From NCBI RefSeq assembly GCF_900091725.1, contig NZ_FMBW01000065.1, positions 1 to 64,000 of the forward strand: DNA of 64,000 bases. The letters are read 5' to 3'. The number at the start of each line of letters is the position of its first letter. The stretch's first letter is position 1. This DNA comes from Streptomyces sp. DvalAA-43. Lineage in GTDB: Bacteria; Actinomycetota; Actinomycetes; Streptomycetales; Streptomycetaceae. The translations under genes and the position numbers were made by a program. Under the pieces are notes generated by a model. The model had not been told where the DNA came from. It searched no databases and worked only from the letters and a program-made list of their open reading frames with translations. Below, piece by piece: positions 53,878 to 62,358 of the stretch.

Positions 53878-54930
53878 CTACTCGACCGCTTCCCGGGACC
53901 GCCGAACCTCCTGCGCGAAGAGCAGCCACTCCTGGGAACACTGCTGGGCCACCTGTGCCACTACATCGCTGCAGTGCAGGGGAACCGATCCCGCCAGCCG
54001 CCGCCACATCTCTTCGTCGATGGCATGCGTGCTCAGCAACTGCAGCAGGGAACGCCCCAGTTCGGACTGGCGGAGCGCAGGGTCCTTGCGCAGGCTGACC
54101 AGTGCGGACAGCTTGTCGGGACTCCGGCCGGGCACACCCCGGTCCGCCCGCCGCGGATCCGCCACGGCGGGCCCGTCCGCACCTCTCCCGACCCGTACCT
54201 CGATCCTTCGCGTTCCCGTCTCCTGTGCCGGTGGCCTGTTCCGCAGCCGCTGCGGCACGGGGTCGCGCCCTTCGCGTATCCGGTCCCGCACGTCCTTGGC
54301 CGTGGAGAGGGCGATGCCGGCCTGCGCGGCGATGTCGCGCAGCGAGGCGTGGGGCCGCTCGGCGATGACCCGCACGGCTGCTTCGCGGCCGGCGGCCGCG
54401 TCGAGCGGACGCACCCGCCCGTCCGCCCCCGTCCGGGCGTTCGACTGACCACTCTGCCCGGTCGAACGGCGTCGCAGGGCGGCGACGGTGCCCGGCGCGA
54501 TTCCGGTCACTCCCGCGATCCTGCGGTCCGACCAGCGGGAGTGGCTCTCGACGATGCGGGCCGCCGCGGCCGTACGGTCGTCCCCCGAAAGCGGCAGTCC
54601 GTGCCGGGAGTTCAGCTGCACGGCCAGGACGAAGATGTCCTGGGCGGCGCCCTCGACGAACCGGGCCGCTATTCTCCGCTGCCCCCTCAGCACCGCGGCG
54701 CGCAAACGGTGGACGCCGTCGACGACGCGCATCGTGGGCCGGTGCACCACGATCGGTGGCAGGGCCGCCCCCGACTCGGCCAGCGCTCGGGCGTGCCCGA
54801 TGTCCTCACCGGCCACCCGGGGCGAATGACCGAGCACCAGGTCCTCCACGGACACCAGCTCGACGCGTAGGCCTTCGATCTCACCCGTCTGCACGGGGTG
54901 CGCCGGTCTACCGGCCAGCACATCGGACAT
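53878..54930 (-). CDS. StrR/ParB-type pathway regulator
   Basis: This 350-residue protein begins with a ParB-like domain: LEDLVLGHSPR-like VEDLVLGHSPRVAGEDIGHA, ALPPIVVHRPTMRVVDGVHR and RAAVLRGQ, the arrangement of StrR, NovG and related activators. HTH-like segments follow (WSDRRIAGVTGIAPGTVAALR and SLRDIAAQAGIALSTAKDV). StrR proteins bind GTTCGACTG-N11-CAGTCGAAC and activate cluster operons. One such match lies inside this gene. ATG 54930 gives the family's usual length. It is co-directional with the NRPS and probably activates cluster 2, or at least part of it. Confidence 0.9.
   Translation of the reverse strand: MSDVLAGRPAHPVQTGEIEGLRVELVSVEDLVLGHSPRVAGEDIGHARALAESGAALPPIVVHRPTMRVVDGVHRLRAAVLRGQRRIAARFVEGAAQDIFVLAVQLNSRHGLPLSGDDRTAAAARIVESHSRWSDRRIAGVTGIAPGTVAALRRRSTGQSGQSNARTGADGRVRPLDAAAGREAAVRVIAERPHASLRDIAAQAGIALSTAKDVRDRIREGRDPVPQRLRNRPPAQETGTRRIEVRVGRGADGPAVADPRRADRGVPGRSPDKLSALVSLRKDPALRQSELGRSLLQLLSTHAIDEEMWRRLAGSVPLHCSDVVAQVAQQCSQEWLLFAQEVRRSREAVE
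54439..54467. promoter_or_regulatory. StrR-like binding site inside the regulator gene
   Basis: GTTCGACTG, 11 bases, then CGGTCGAAC: this matches the published StrR consensus at all but one of the 18 fixed bases. It lies within the StrR-type gene, about 465 bp from its start codon. Feedback control or chance are both possible. Confidence 0.5.
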
Positions 54931-55781
54931 GGGAGCAGTGCCTCTCTGCGTTCGGCGGACACGAGGGGACACGGTCCGGGGCGCCGCCGCCCCTGTCGTT
55001 CCCGGCGTCCGCGAGCCACCTGTGTGCCGACCGGCGGACAAAACGCAGCAACACGGCTGCTGACACGCATGGTCGACGATGGGCTCGCGGCCCACAAGGG
55101 CACCCGTCCGACTTTCAGCCATTCTCCGGCCCGCGCCGGGCGCGAGAACGCGCCACCCCCGGGCCCGCCCCATGGCGCCCTCCGCCGCGCGAGCGGGCTG
55201 GCCACGGGCACATGCCGGTGTTCCCCGTCCTCGTATCGCGCCGGGGCCTTCCTTCGGCCACCCGGGGACCGGGGTATCGCATCGCCCCGCGCCGCCGCGC
55301 CCGCCCCGCAGGTATGGACCCGTACCGTCCGGGTCGCCGACCCCGCCCGGACGCGCACCCTTCCACCTGCGCCGTTGACGTTCCCGCTCCCCGCCCTGCC
55401 CGGCGCGTGCGGTAATCGTCGGGCCGCGCGGCGGGGAGGGCACGGCCGACGGTGCACGGGGCCGGGCCCGCTGCCGGTGGCCGGTGTGGCGCAGAAGTGC
55501 TGTCCCACCCCGTTTCGGTCGGCGAATGACGGCCATGGTGCGGCTCCCACGGCCCTCCTGGATGAGAACAGCGCCCCCTTACGTTTACGGCCCCGACGCC
55601 CGGTCCGGCACAGCATCGAGCACATGGGGGGGGCACAGCTTGGACGGGCGGCGGAAGTCGATGCCACGCTGACCGAAGATGACCAGGCGTCAGATCTTGG
55701 AAGTTCGCATCGTGCTCAGCATTCGGCCCTCACTCCAGGAACGTCGGCTTCCTGCCTGCTCGTGCAGGTCGGAGGCGTTCC
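54931..55781. other. Region without a supported gene
   Basis: These 850 bases lie between the StrR-type gene and the C39-like gene. Long open frames on both strands are alanine/arginine/proline-rich and lack domains, so I take them as chance. Bases 55678-55782 resemble 28761-28865. It may be a cluster boundary. Confidence 0.5.
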
Positions 55782-56858
55782 TTACGCTTCGGTGCGGCCG
55801 ATGATCACGGCGCCCCGGATACGGTCCGGCGAGATCGTCGACATCGCGTCGAGTGAGAGGTCCGGTACGGGCAGCAGGTGGGCGTCGACCCAGGTGTCCC
55901 CCGCGGCGGTGTGGGTCCACGGGTCCTCGATCACCAGGGCGCCCGGTACGGCGCCGTGGCACAGCACCCAGTGCGGTACGTCGAACCCCTGCATATCGGC
56001 GAGCGAGACCAGGAGCAGCACGTGTTCCCGTCGGCAGAGCGCGCTCCGGATCGCGGTCATGGACAGGGGGTGCGAGTCGACCGGGACACCGATCCGTCCG
56101 GCTTCCGCCCGCGATGCCCGCTGGAGCACCGCGCGCCACTCCTGTTCGTCCTGCGGGTACTGGTCGAGCAGGACGGGCCGTTCCGTATCGAGGAGGACGG
56201 TGACCGGGGACGATGGCCAGGCCCGACGCACGGCGACGCCCAGTCCGACGGGTTCGCACGCGGGGAAGTTCGTCGCGTCGCGCCAGAGCGCCAACTCCGC
56301 CCGGCGGTCGAACGATTCCCGCGGCAGCTCCCCCGCATGCGCCTGCGCGACCAGGGCGGTGACGGCGCCGCAGGTGAAGTGTGTCGTCTGCCCGTAGTAC
56401 GGGGGTTCGGTCACCTCGCCGTCGTGCAGCCAGCGCACATGGCCCGCACCGGGCCCGCTCGACTCCGCCGCCTGCGTGAGCGGAACGCTCAGCGGGACGA
56501 AGCCGAGGGCGGCGGCGACCTCGGGGCTCACCGTCCACCCTTCCCACTTGACCTGCGCGAGCCCCCGGTCGCGTGCGTGGGAGACCACGGCCTCGACGGC
56601 CGTCGGCACATCGCCGACGGCGTCGACGATCTTCAGGTAGGCCGTGTGCGGGCGGGACGTCACGAGCGCGGCGGCGGCCCAGTCGTCGCCGTCGCCGCCC
56701 GGGACGGCCACGATGTGCGGGGCGTGGGCGGAGCGGTCGGCCGCTCGCCAGCGTTCCAGCACGTCGTGGTGGACGAGCCGCTGCAGCGAGGCGTTCGGCG
56801 CGGCGGGATCGAACGGTACGACGGTGCTCTTCACGGACGTGTCCTGGCGAGGCGGCAT
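55782..56858 (-). CDS. C39-peptidase-like protein with GNAT-like N-terminus
   Basis: This 358-residue protein is of uncertain function. Residues 1-140 resemble a GNAT-like fold (YLKIVDAVGDVPTAVEAVV, then GLAQVKWEGWTVSPEVAAALGF). The C-terminal half starts with PYYGQTTHFTCGAVTAL, a peptidase C39-like nucleophile region with a candidate Cys, and has DVPHWVLCHG and EDPWTHTAAG, with the candidate His in PHWV. Such proteins are annotated as C39 family peptidases of unknown substrate. It is the last gene of the siderophore-uptake operon (49-base gap after the permease). A role in processing the ferri-siderophore or its peptide is conceivable, but not shown. Confidence 0.7.
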   Translation of the reverse strand: MPPRQDTSVKSTVVPFDPAAPNASLQRLVHHDVLERWRAADRSAHAPHIVAVPGGDGDDWAAAALVTSRPHTAYLKIVDAVGDVPTAVEAVVSHARDRGLAQVKWEGWTVSPEVAAALGFVPLSVPLTQAAESSGPGAGHVRWLHDGEVTEPPYYGQTTHFTCGAVTALVAQAHAGELPRESFDRRAELALWRDATNFPACEPVGLGVAVRRAWPSSPVTVLLDTERPVLLDQYPQDEQEWRAVLQRASRAEAGRIGVPVDSHPLSMTAIRSALCRREHVLLLVSLADMQGFDVPHWVLCHGAVPGALVIEDPWTHTAAGDTWVDAHLLPVPDLSLDAMSTISPDRIRGAVIIGRTEA

Positions 56859-56907
56859 TCCGGCATTCCTTGGTGGGTCGGGGTCGGGAGGGGCATGGAG
56901 CGGGACG

Positions 56908-59118
56908 TCAGGCGCGGGACCTCCGGAGCACCCAGATGAAGTACGGAGCCCCGACCAGGGAGACCATGAGGCCCGCCGGCATCTGGGCAGGCGCGATGAG
57001 GGTGCGCCCGAGGGTGTCGGCCACGCAGACCAGCACTCCGCCGAGCAGCATGGCGACCGGGATCACGCGTCCGTGGCGGGCGCCGACCAGTGACCGGGCG
57101 AGGTGCGGGGCGACGAGCCCCACGAAACCGACGACGCCGACGGCGATCACGCTGAGCGCCGCGAGCACCGCGGCGATCGCCAGGGCGGCGAAGCGGGTGC
57201 GTTCGGGACTGACGCCGACCACGCGCGGGGTGTCCTCGTCGACGGCGAGCAGGTCGAGCCGGCGGCGCATGCCGAGCAGTACGGGGAGCGCGAGCGCCAG
57301 CGCCACCGCGACCGGTACGACGTCGGGCAGTGCGCGCCCGTAGGTCGTGCCGGAGAGCCAGGTGAAGATCCGGGGTGTGTTCCACGGGTCGGCGCGCAGC
57401 AGGAGGAAGGTGGTGATGGAGCTGAGGCCGTACCCGCAGCCGATGCCGATCAGTACGAACCGGTCGGGCAGGAAGCCGCCGCGCCAGGACAGCAGGGCGA
57501 TCAGCGCGAACGTGGCGAGCCCCGTCACCACCGCGGCGGCGATGAGCAACGGCCGTCCGCCCGACAGGCCCGACGTCGCGATGCTCGCTGCCCCGAGCCC
57601 GGCGCCCGCGGTGATGCCGAGTACGCCCGGCTCCGCCAACGGGTTGCGGACCGCGCCCTGCACGACGCATCCGGACAGTCCGAGCGCCGCGCCGGCGAGC
57701 ACCGCGGCGACCACGCGCGGGACCCGGTCGTCGAGCGCCTGGCCGATCAGGTCCGGGGCGGCTCCCCGTACCCAGAGCGCGATGTCCCCCGTCCGCAGCC
57801 AGAGGCTGCCCGCGAGGGTCGCCACGAGGACCGCCGCGACCAGGAGCACCAGCGCGCCTAGCAGGACGAGGAGGAACGACCGGCGCGACCGGGTGGCGAC
57901 CCGCGCGTGCGGCGGTTGCCGGAGCCCGCCCGTATCGCGGAGGCGGAGTGCGAGGACCACGATCACGACGGCGCCGAGCAGCGCGGTCGGCACGCCCGTG
58001 GGAATGGCGGCGGCCTCCCCGGCCCCCTGCACCGCGCGCAGCGACGCGTCCGCGAGCAGGATGAGCAACGCGCCGAGCAACCCGGACACCGGCACCATGA
58101 ACAGGTGCCTGCGCAGCGCCCGGACCCGTCCCGCGAGCAGGCGGGCCAGGACGGGGGCGCCGAGTCCGACGAAGGCGATCGGGCCCGCGAGCGTCACCGA
58201 CGTGCTGGTCAGGATCACCGCGCAGAGCACCGCGGTCACCCGGGTGGCGCGGATCGGGACGCCGAGGGAGGACGCGGCGTCGTCGCCGAGGCCCATCACG
58301 TCCAGCTTCCGGGACAGCGCCAGGGCGACGCACAGCACGACGGCCACGAGGGGGAAGGCGCGTACCGACGCGTCGATGTTCAGTTGCGCGAGCGAGCCGC
58401 TGCCCCAGGCGAACAGGCCGGTCGTGTTCTGTTGGAACAGGATGAGCAGCATCGCGGTCGCCGAGTCCAGGGCCATCGCCATCGCCGATCCGGCGAGGAT
58501 GAGCCGCGTGCCCATGGTGCCGGCGGCCCGGCCCGCGAGGGCCAGCACGAGCGCCGCCGCGAGCAGGCCGCCGGCGAAGGCGACGGCGCCCGACGCCCAC
58601 AGCGGGACGGTGAGGCCGAAGGCCGCGACGAGCGTGAGCGTGAAGTAGGCACCGGCCGTGACCGCGAGGGTGTCGGGGGAGGCGAGCGCGTTGCGGGTGA
58701 CGGACTGCAACAGCGATCCGGCGGCGCCGAGGGCGAAGCCCACGGCCACGCCCGCGAGCAGGCGTGGCAGGCGCGAGCCGGTGAAGATCTCGCCGACCGG
58801 CGCCCCGGCGGTGTTCTCCCGGTCCCCGGCGAGATACCGCGCCAGGTCCCAGACGCCCACGCCCGACGTCCCTTGCGTCAGGTGCCACATGCCGACCACG
58901 GCGACCCCGACGAGGAGGACCGCCAGCACGGCCGCCCCGGCGGAGCCCCGGCCGTGATCGGTGCGCGGCACGGCCACCCCGGCCGAGCCGCAGCCGTAAT
59001 CGGTACCCGGCACGGCCACCCCGGCGGAACCGCTCCCGTGATCGGTACGCGGCTCCGCCGGGTTCCGGCCGGGGGCAGCCGGTGTCCGCGGTGTGCTCAC
59101 CTCGTGCGGCGTGTTCAC
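56908..59118 (-). CDS. Double-length siderophore ABC permease (FhuB-like)
   Basis: This 736-residue protein holds two FecCD-type permease halves (about 55-370 and 400-736), each with about 10 hydrophobic segments. The first half has RLPRLLAGVAVGFALGAAGSLLQ and the second RVPRVVAAVLAGAALGLSG, the conserved block of this family. Fused permeases are typical of FhuB, forming the whole channel in one chain. Start GTG 59118 overlaps the stop of the binding-protein gene. The first 50 residues before the first membrane segment contain three copies of a TDHGxGSAGVAVP-like repeat. It imports ferric siderophores with the binding protein and ATPase beside it. Confidence 0.93.
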   Translation of the reverse strand: MNTPHEVSTPRTPAAPGRNPAEPRTDHGSGSAGVAVPGTDYGCGSAGVAVPRTDHGRGSAGAAVLAVLLVGVAVVGMWHLTQGTSGVGVWDLARYLAGDRENTAGAPVGEIFTGSRLPRLLAGVAVGFALGAAGSLLQSVTRNALASPDTLAVTAGAYFTLTLVAAFGLTVPLWASGAVAFAGGLLAAALVLALAGRAAGTMGTRLILAGSAMAMALDSATAMLLILFQQNTTGLFAWGSGSLAQLNIDASVRAFPLVAVVLCVALALSRKLDVMGLGDDAASSLGVPIRATRVTAVLCAVILTSTSVTLAGPIAFVGLGAPVLARLLAGRVRALRRHLFMVPVSGLLGALLILLADASLRAVQGAGEAAAIPTGVPTALLGAVVIVVLALRLRDTGGLRQPPHARVATRSRRSFLLVLLGALVLLVAAVLVATLAGSLWLRTGDIALWVRGAAPDLIGQALDDRVPRVVAAVLAGAALGLSGCVVQGAVRNPLAEPGVLGITAGAGLGAASIATSGLSGGRPLLIAAAVVTGLATFALIALLSWRGGFLPDRFVLIGIGCGYGLSSITTFLLLRADPWNTPRIFTWLSGTTYGRALPDVVPVAVALALALPVLLGMRRRLDLLAVDEDTPRVVGVSPERTRFAALAIAAVLAALSVIAVGVVGFVGLVAPHLARSLVGARHGRVIPVAMLLGGVLVCVADTLGRTLIAPAQMPAGLMVSLVGAPYFIWVLRRSRA
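58957..59058 (-). repeat. Three 42-bp direct repeats in the permease N-terminus
   Basis: The coding sequence for TDHGSGSAGVAVP, TDYGCGSAGVAVP and TDHGRGSAGAAVL is repeated in phase; the last unit is partial. It adds a Gly/Ala-rich cytoplasmic leader before the first membrane helix and varies by a few bases between copies. Confidence 0.7.
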
Positions 59119-60179
59119 TTCTTGTCGAGCACGTCGACGTACGCGTCGATCGCCTGCTCGCAGGAGCGCGGACCGCCCGCGCCCCACACCCGCGCCGGGA
59201 ACGCGTGCGCACGGCCTTCCTTCACGGCCGGGAGCGACTTCCAGATCGGGTTCTTCTCCAGCGCCGCGACGTATCCGCCCGCCCCTTCGTCGTTGGCGTA
59301 GAAGAGGTTGGCCTTCCCCACGGCGGTGAGTCCCTCGGCATCGGTCTGCGCGAGGCCGTAGGAGGGGTCGACTCCCCCGTTTCCGTGGGCCTTGTTGATG
59401 TCGTCGGTCCACGCGGGGGTCATGCCGAGCTCTTCGCCTATCGCGGTGAACAGGGCGCCCTCGCCATAGGGACGGACGGTGAGGTTGCCGCCCTGGAGCC
59501 ATCCGTCGAAGAACAGGAAGTCCTTCGTCGGCAGCCCGGCGGCGGTCACCTGCTTCTTGGCCGTGGCGAGGTGCTCGTCGAACTCCTGGAGCACCTGGTC
59601 GGCCCGCTCGGTGCGTCCCGTCGCCTTGCCGATCATGCTGAACACGTTCTGCATGTTCTTGATCGGGTCGGCCGGATCCGCCCCCAGCGTGGCCAGCACC
59701 GGCACGCCCCGCTTCTCCAGCTTCTTGATGATCTCGTCGTCGGCCTTGAACGCCTCCACGACGACGAGGTCGGGCTTCGTCGCGAAGAGGGTGTCGAGGT
59801 CGGGCTCCTCACGGGTGCCGATGTCCGTCACCCCGTCCGGCAGCTTCTCCGCGCTCACCCAGGTGCGGTACCCCTTGGCGTCGGAGACCGCGGTGGGGGT
59901 CACGCACAGGGTGAGCGCGTCCTCGATCTGCTGCCATTCGAGGACCGCGATCCGCTTGGCGGGCTTGTCGAGCTTCACCTGTCGGCCGACGCCGTCCTTG
60001 AAGGACACCGGCTTCGTCGATGTCGTCGTGGTGTCCCCGGCGCAGCTCTTGGACGAGGGCTTCGCGCCACCGCCTGCGGCTGTCGTCTTCTCGACGCTGG
60101 TCGTGCCGCAGGCCGTTGCGGTGAGGACGACGACCAGCCCTGTGGCGGCTGCTGCCGCCAGGCGACGGGCACGGTTCAT
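59115..60179 (-). CDS. Siderophore-binding lipoprotein (FecB/FhuD-like)
   Basis: This 354-residue secreted lipoprotein has a basic start (MNRARRLA), a hydrophobic signal segment and lipobox LTATAC with Cys24 as the lipidated residue. The mature part is a periplasmic-binding-protein fold: VGRQVKLDKPAKRIAVLEWQ, DIGTREEPDLDTLFATKPDLVVVEAF and GADPADPIKNMQNVFSMIGKATG are the usual blocks. It captures ferric siderophores at the cell surface and hands them to the permease. GTGA overlap with the permease start. It follows the ATPase gene (84-base gap). Confidence 0.94.
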   Translation of the reverse strand: MNRARRLAAAAATGLVVVLTATACGTTSVEKTTAAGGGAKPSSKSCAGDTTTTSTKPVSFKDGVGRQVKLDKPAKRIAVLEWQQIEDALTLCVTPTAVSDAKGYRTWVSAEKLPDGVTDIGTREEPDLDTLFATKPDLVVVEAFKADDEIIKKLEKRGVPVLATLGADPADPIKNMQNVFSMIGKATGRTERADQVLQEFDEHLATAKKQVTAAGLPTKDFLFFDGWLQGGNLTVRPYGEGALFTAIGEELGMTPAWTDDINKAHGNGGVDPSYGLAQTDAEGLTAVGKANLFYANDEGAGGYVAALEKNPIWKSLPAVKEGRAHAFPARVWGAGGPRSCEQAIDAYVDVLDKK

Positions 60180-60263
60180 TGCAGATCCTCTTTCTGATTT
60201 CCGATGGTTCGGTGGAGCGGATTCCGACTGTTTCCAGCCGTTTCCAGCAGTTCCTAGCGGTTT

Positions 60264-61148
60264 CTAGCGATGCGTCGGGGCAGCCGATGCGCTGCTCCGG
60301 GCGGAGTGCCGCCCGATCGGATCGATGCGTACGCGGCCGGTGCGGGGGTCGACCGCGACCTCGACGCGGATGTCGTAGACCTCGCCGATGTTCTCCGCGG
60401 TGAGGACGTCGACGGGTGCGCCCGCCGCGTGGACCCGGCCGGAGCCCATGAGGACCAGCGTGTCCGCGACGCGGGAGGCGTGGTCGAGGTCGTGCAGGAC
60501 GATGCCCACCGCGACGCCGTGCTCCTCGACGAGGTCGCGCACCAGGTCGAGCGTCTCGATCTGATAGCGCAGGTCCAGGTGGTTCGTCGGTTCGTCCAGC
60601 AGCACGACGCCGGTGTCCTGGGCCAGGCAGGCGGCGAGCCAGACGCGTTGCATCTCCCCGCCGGAGAGTTCTCCGGCCGGCCTGTCGGCCATGTCCCGCA
60701 CGCCGGTGACATCCATGGCGTGGTCGACGGCGCTCCGGTCATCGGCGGACAGGCCGCCGAAGCCGCGCCGGTACGGGTGGCGTCCGAATGCCACGACCTC
60801 CGCAACCGTCAGCCCCTGCGGTGCGGGCCTCGACTGGGAGAACAGGGTGACCTCGCGGGCGAACCGGCGTGCGCTGAGCAGGGCCGCCGCACGCTCGGGA
60901 TGTCCGTCCCCGGCCCCGAGCGTCACCCGGCCGTCGACCACCGGGTGCAGTCGGGCCAGCGCGCGCAGCAGCGTGGACTTCCCGCTGCCGTTGGGTCCCA
61001 CCAGAGCGGTCGCGCGACCGGGCTCCAGGGTCAGCGAGACGCCATGGACGACGGGCGTCCGGTTGTACCGCAGCACCAGATCATGACCGTGGAGAGCGGC
61101 GGCCGGTGCGGCGGGTTCGGCGGCACGCCGAGCAGAGCTTGTGAACAT
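60264..61148 (-). CDS. Siderophore ABC transporter ATPase (FhuC/FecE-like)
   Basis: This 294-residue ABC ATPase has Walker A GPNGSGKST, Q-loop TLFSQS, signature LSGGEMQRVWLA, Walker B VVLLDEPTNHLDL and the switch His in VLHDLDHA. HPYRRGF is typical of iron-siderophore transporters. It powers the FhuB-like permease. Its start at 61148 is 164 bp after the AraC gene, with a possible iron-box sequence between them. Confidence 0.94.
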   Translation of the reverse strand: MFTSSARRAAEPAAPAAALHGHDLVLRYNRTPVVHGVSLTLEPGRATALVGPNGSGKSTLLRALARLHPVVDGRVTLGAGDGHPERAAALLSARRFAREVTLFSQSRPAPQGLTVAEVVAFGRHPYRRGFGGLSADDRSAVDHAMDVTGVRDMADRPAGELSGGEMQRVWLAACLAQDTGVVLLDEPTNHLDLRYQIETLDLVRDLVEEHGVAVGIVLHDLDHASRVADTLVLMGSGRVHAAGAPVDVLTAENIGEVYDIRVEVAVDPRTGRVRIDPIGRHSARSSASAAPTHR

Positions 61149-61312
61149 CGAGGGGTCCGGGTGACTGGAGGGGCAACGACTGCGGCACCCTCCGTCCGGA
61201 CGTCGCCGACCGGGCCGCGGACTCCCGGCGTACGGAACGACCGTACGCGTCGAGCAACAACCAAGGGTTACCTAACTAAGGGAAGGCTATCCTCCGTTTG
61301 CCGTGTCGGCAA
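61149..61312. promoter_or_regulatory. Promoter gap with possible iron box
   Basis: At 61263-61279 the sequence AAGGGTTACCTAACTAA resembles, imperfectly, an inverted DmdR/IdeR iron box (TTAGGTTAGGCT-like). It precedes the ATPase gene of the iron operon. Match is partial, so only a candidate. Confidence 0.35.
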
Positions 61313-62188
61313 TCAGGAGTTCTGGACACCCGATACGGGATTCCGGACACCGTCCGGGGTGCCGTCGGCCGCGGCGAAGAACGCACCCGGCGTGGTCCCC
61401 ATGACCCGGCGGAAGGCGGCGATGAACGTACTGGGCTGCGCGTAGCCGAGTGTCTCCGAGACGGTCTGCACATCGAGGCCCTCGGAGAGCAGCGTCAGCG
61501 CTCGATGGGTGCGCAGCATCTGCCGCCACTGCACGAAGGAGAGTCCCGTCGTCTGGCGGAAAGCACGGGCGATCGTGCGGTCGCTGATCCCCAGCGTGCG
61601 CGCCCACTCGTCCAGCGAGCGGCAGTCGGCGGGATCGTCCAGCAGGGCTTCGGCGATCGCGTCGATCCGGGTGTCGCCGGGCAGCTGCAACGCGAACTGC
61701 CGCTCCGACGGCTGGAGCACGTCGAAGACCACGGCCTCCGCCCGCGCCCTGGCCCCGGCGTCGAGATCCGTACGGGCCAGATGGGTCAGCAGGGACTCCA
61801 GCACCGGTGTCATCGTGATCGCCGTCGGCCCCTCGAAGGCGAACGGCGTGCGGTCGGGAGCGAAGAAGGCGTCATGGAACCGCACACCCGCCGTCGTCCG
61901 CCCCCGGTGCACCACTCCGGCCGGCATCCACAGCCCGTGCCCCTCGGAGACGGTGAAGACACGGTCCTCCACACGGGACGTCAGCGTTCCCCCGCGTACC
62001 CAGACGAGCTCGTGCAGGTGGTGCGAGTGCGGGGCCCACTCCGTGGGAACGGGAGGGATCTGCGATTCGGCGAGGATGACGAAGGGGCCCGCCGCCTGCC
62101 CCGGAAGTGCCGCGGCCCGGCGCACCACGGTGCTCGATTCGCGACGCCACATCCCGGGGCTCGCGCCATTACGGGACGATTCGACCAT
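61313..62188 (-). CDS. AraC-family regulator with cupin domain
   Basis: This 291-residue regulator has an N-terminal cupin-type sensing domain (SHHLHELVWVRGGTLTS, then GHGLWMPAGVVHRGRTTAG) and a C-terminal AraC double HTH (LDEWARTLGISDRTIARAFRQ and VQTVSETLGYAQPSTFIAAFRRVMG). AraC proteins beside siderophore-uptake genes often activate the operon when the ferric siderophore is sensed. I start at ATG 62188; an upstream GTG at 62257 is in frame and would add 23 residues. It is co-directional with the transport operon. Confidence 0.88.
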   Translation of the reverse strand: MVESSRNGASPGMWRRESSTVVRRAAALPGQAAGPFVILAESQIPPVPTEWAPHSHHLHELVWVRGGTLTSRVEDRVFTVSEGHGLWMPAGVVHRGRTTAGVRFHDAFFAPDRTPFAFEGPTAITMTPVLESLLTHLARTDLDAGARARAEAVVFDVLQPSERQFALQLPGDTRIDAIAEALLDDPADCRSLDEWARTLGISDRTIARAFRQTTGLSFVQWRQMLRTHRALTLLSEGLDVQTVSETLGYAQPSTFIAAFRRVMGTTPGAFFAAADGTPDGVRNPVSGVQNS

Positions 62189-62358
62189 ACGGGCGAGTGT
62201 ATCCAGGGCCCTGGCCGACGCCGTACGTCCCCGTGGCCGGACCCACGGGTCAAGCACCGCTCGTTACGACGTCTTGGACGCCCAGGAGTCGAGAAAGCCG
62301 GGCCGGAGAGTTAGTTTGGGACAAGCAACCAAAACTGCTCCTCCTCGTCGAGGTGCCC

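Noticed and set aside
54687..55667. 326-codon minus-strand frame overlapping the StrR-type gene
   Set aside because: It overlaps the 5' half of the StrR-type gene in another frame and has Arg/Ala/Pro-rich composition without domains.
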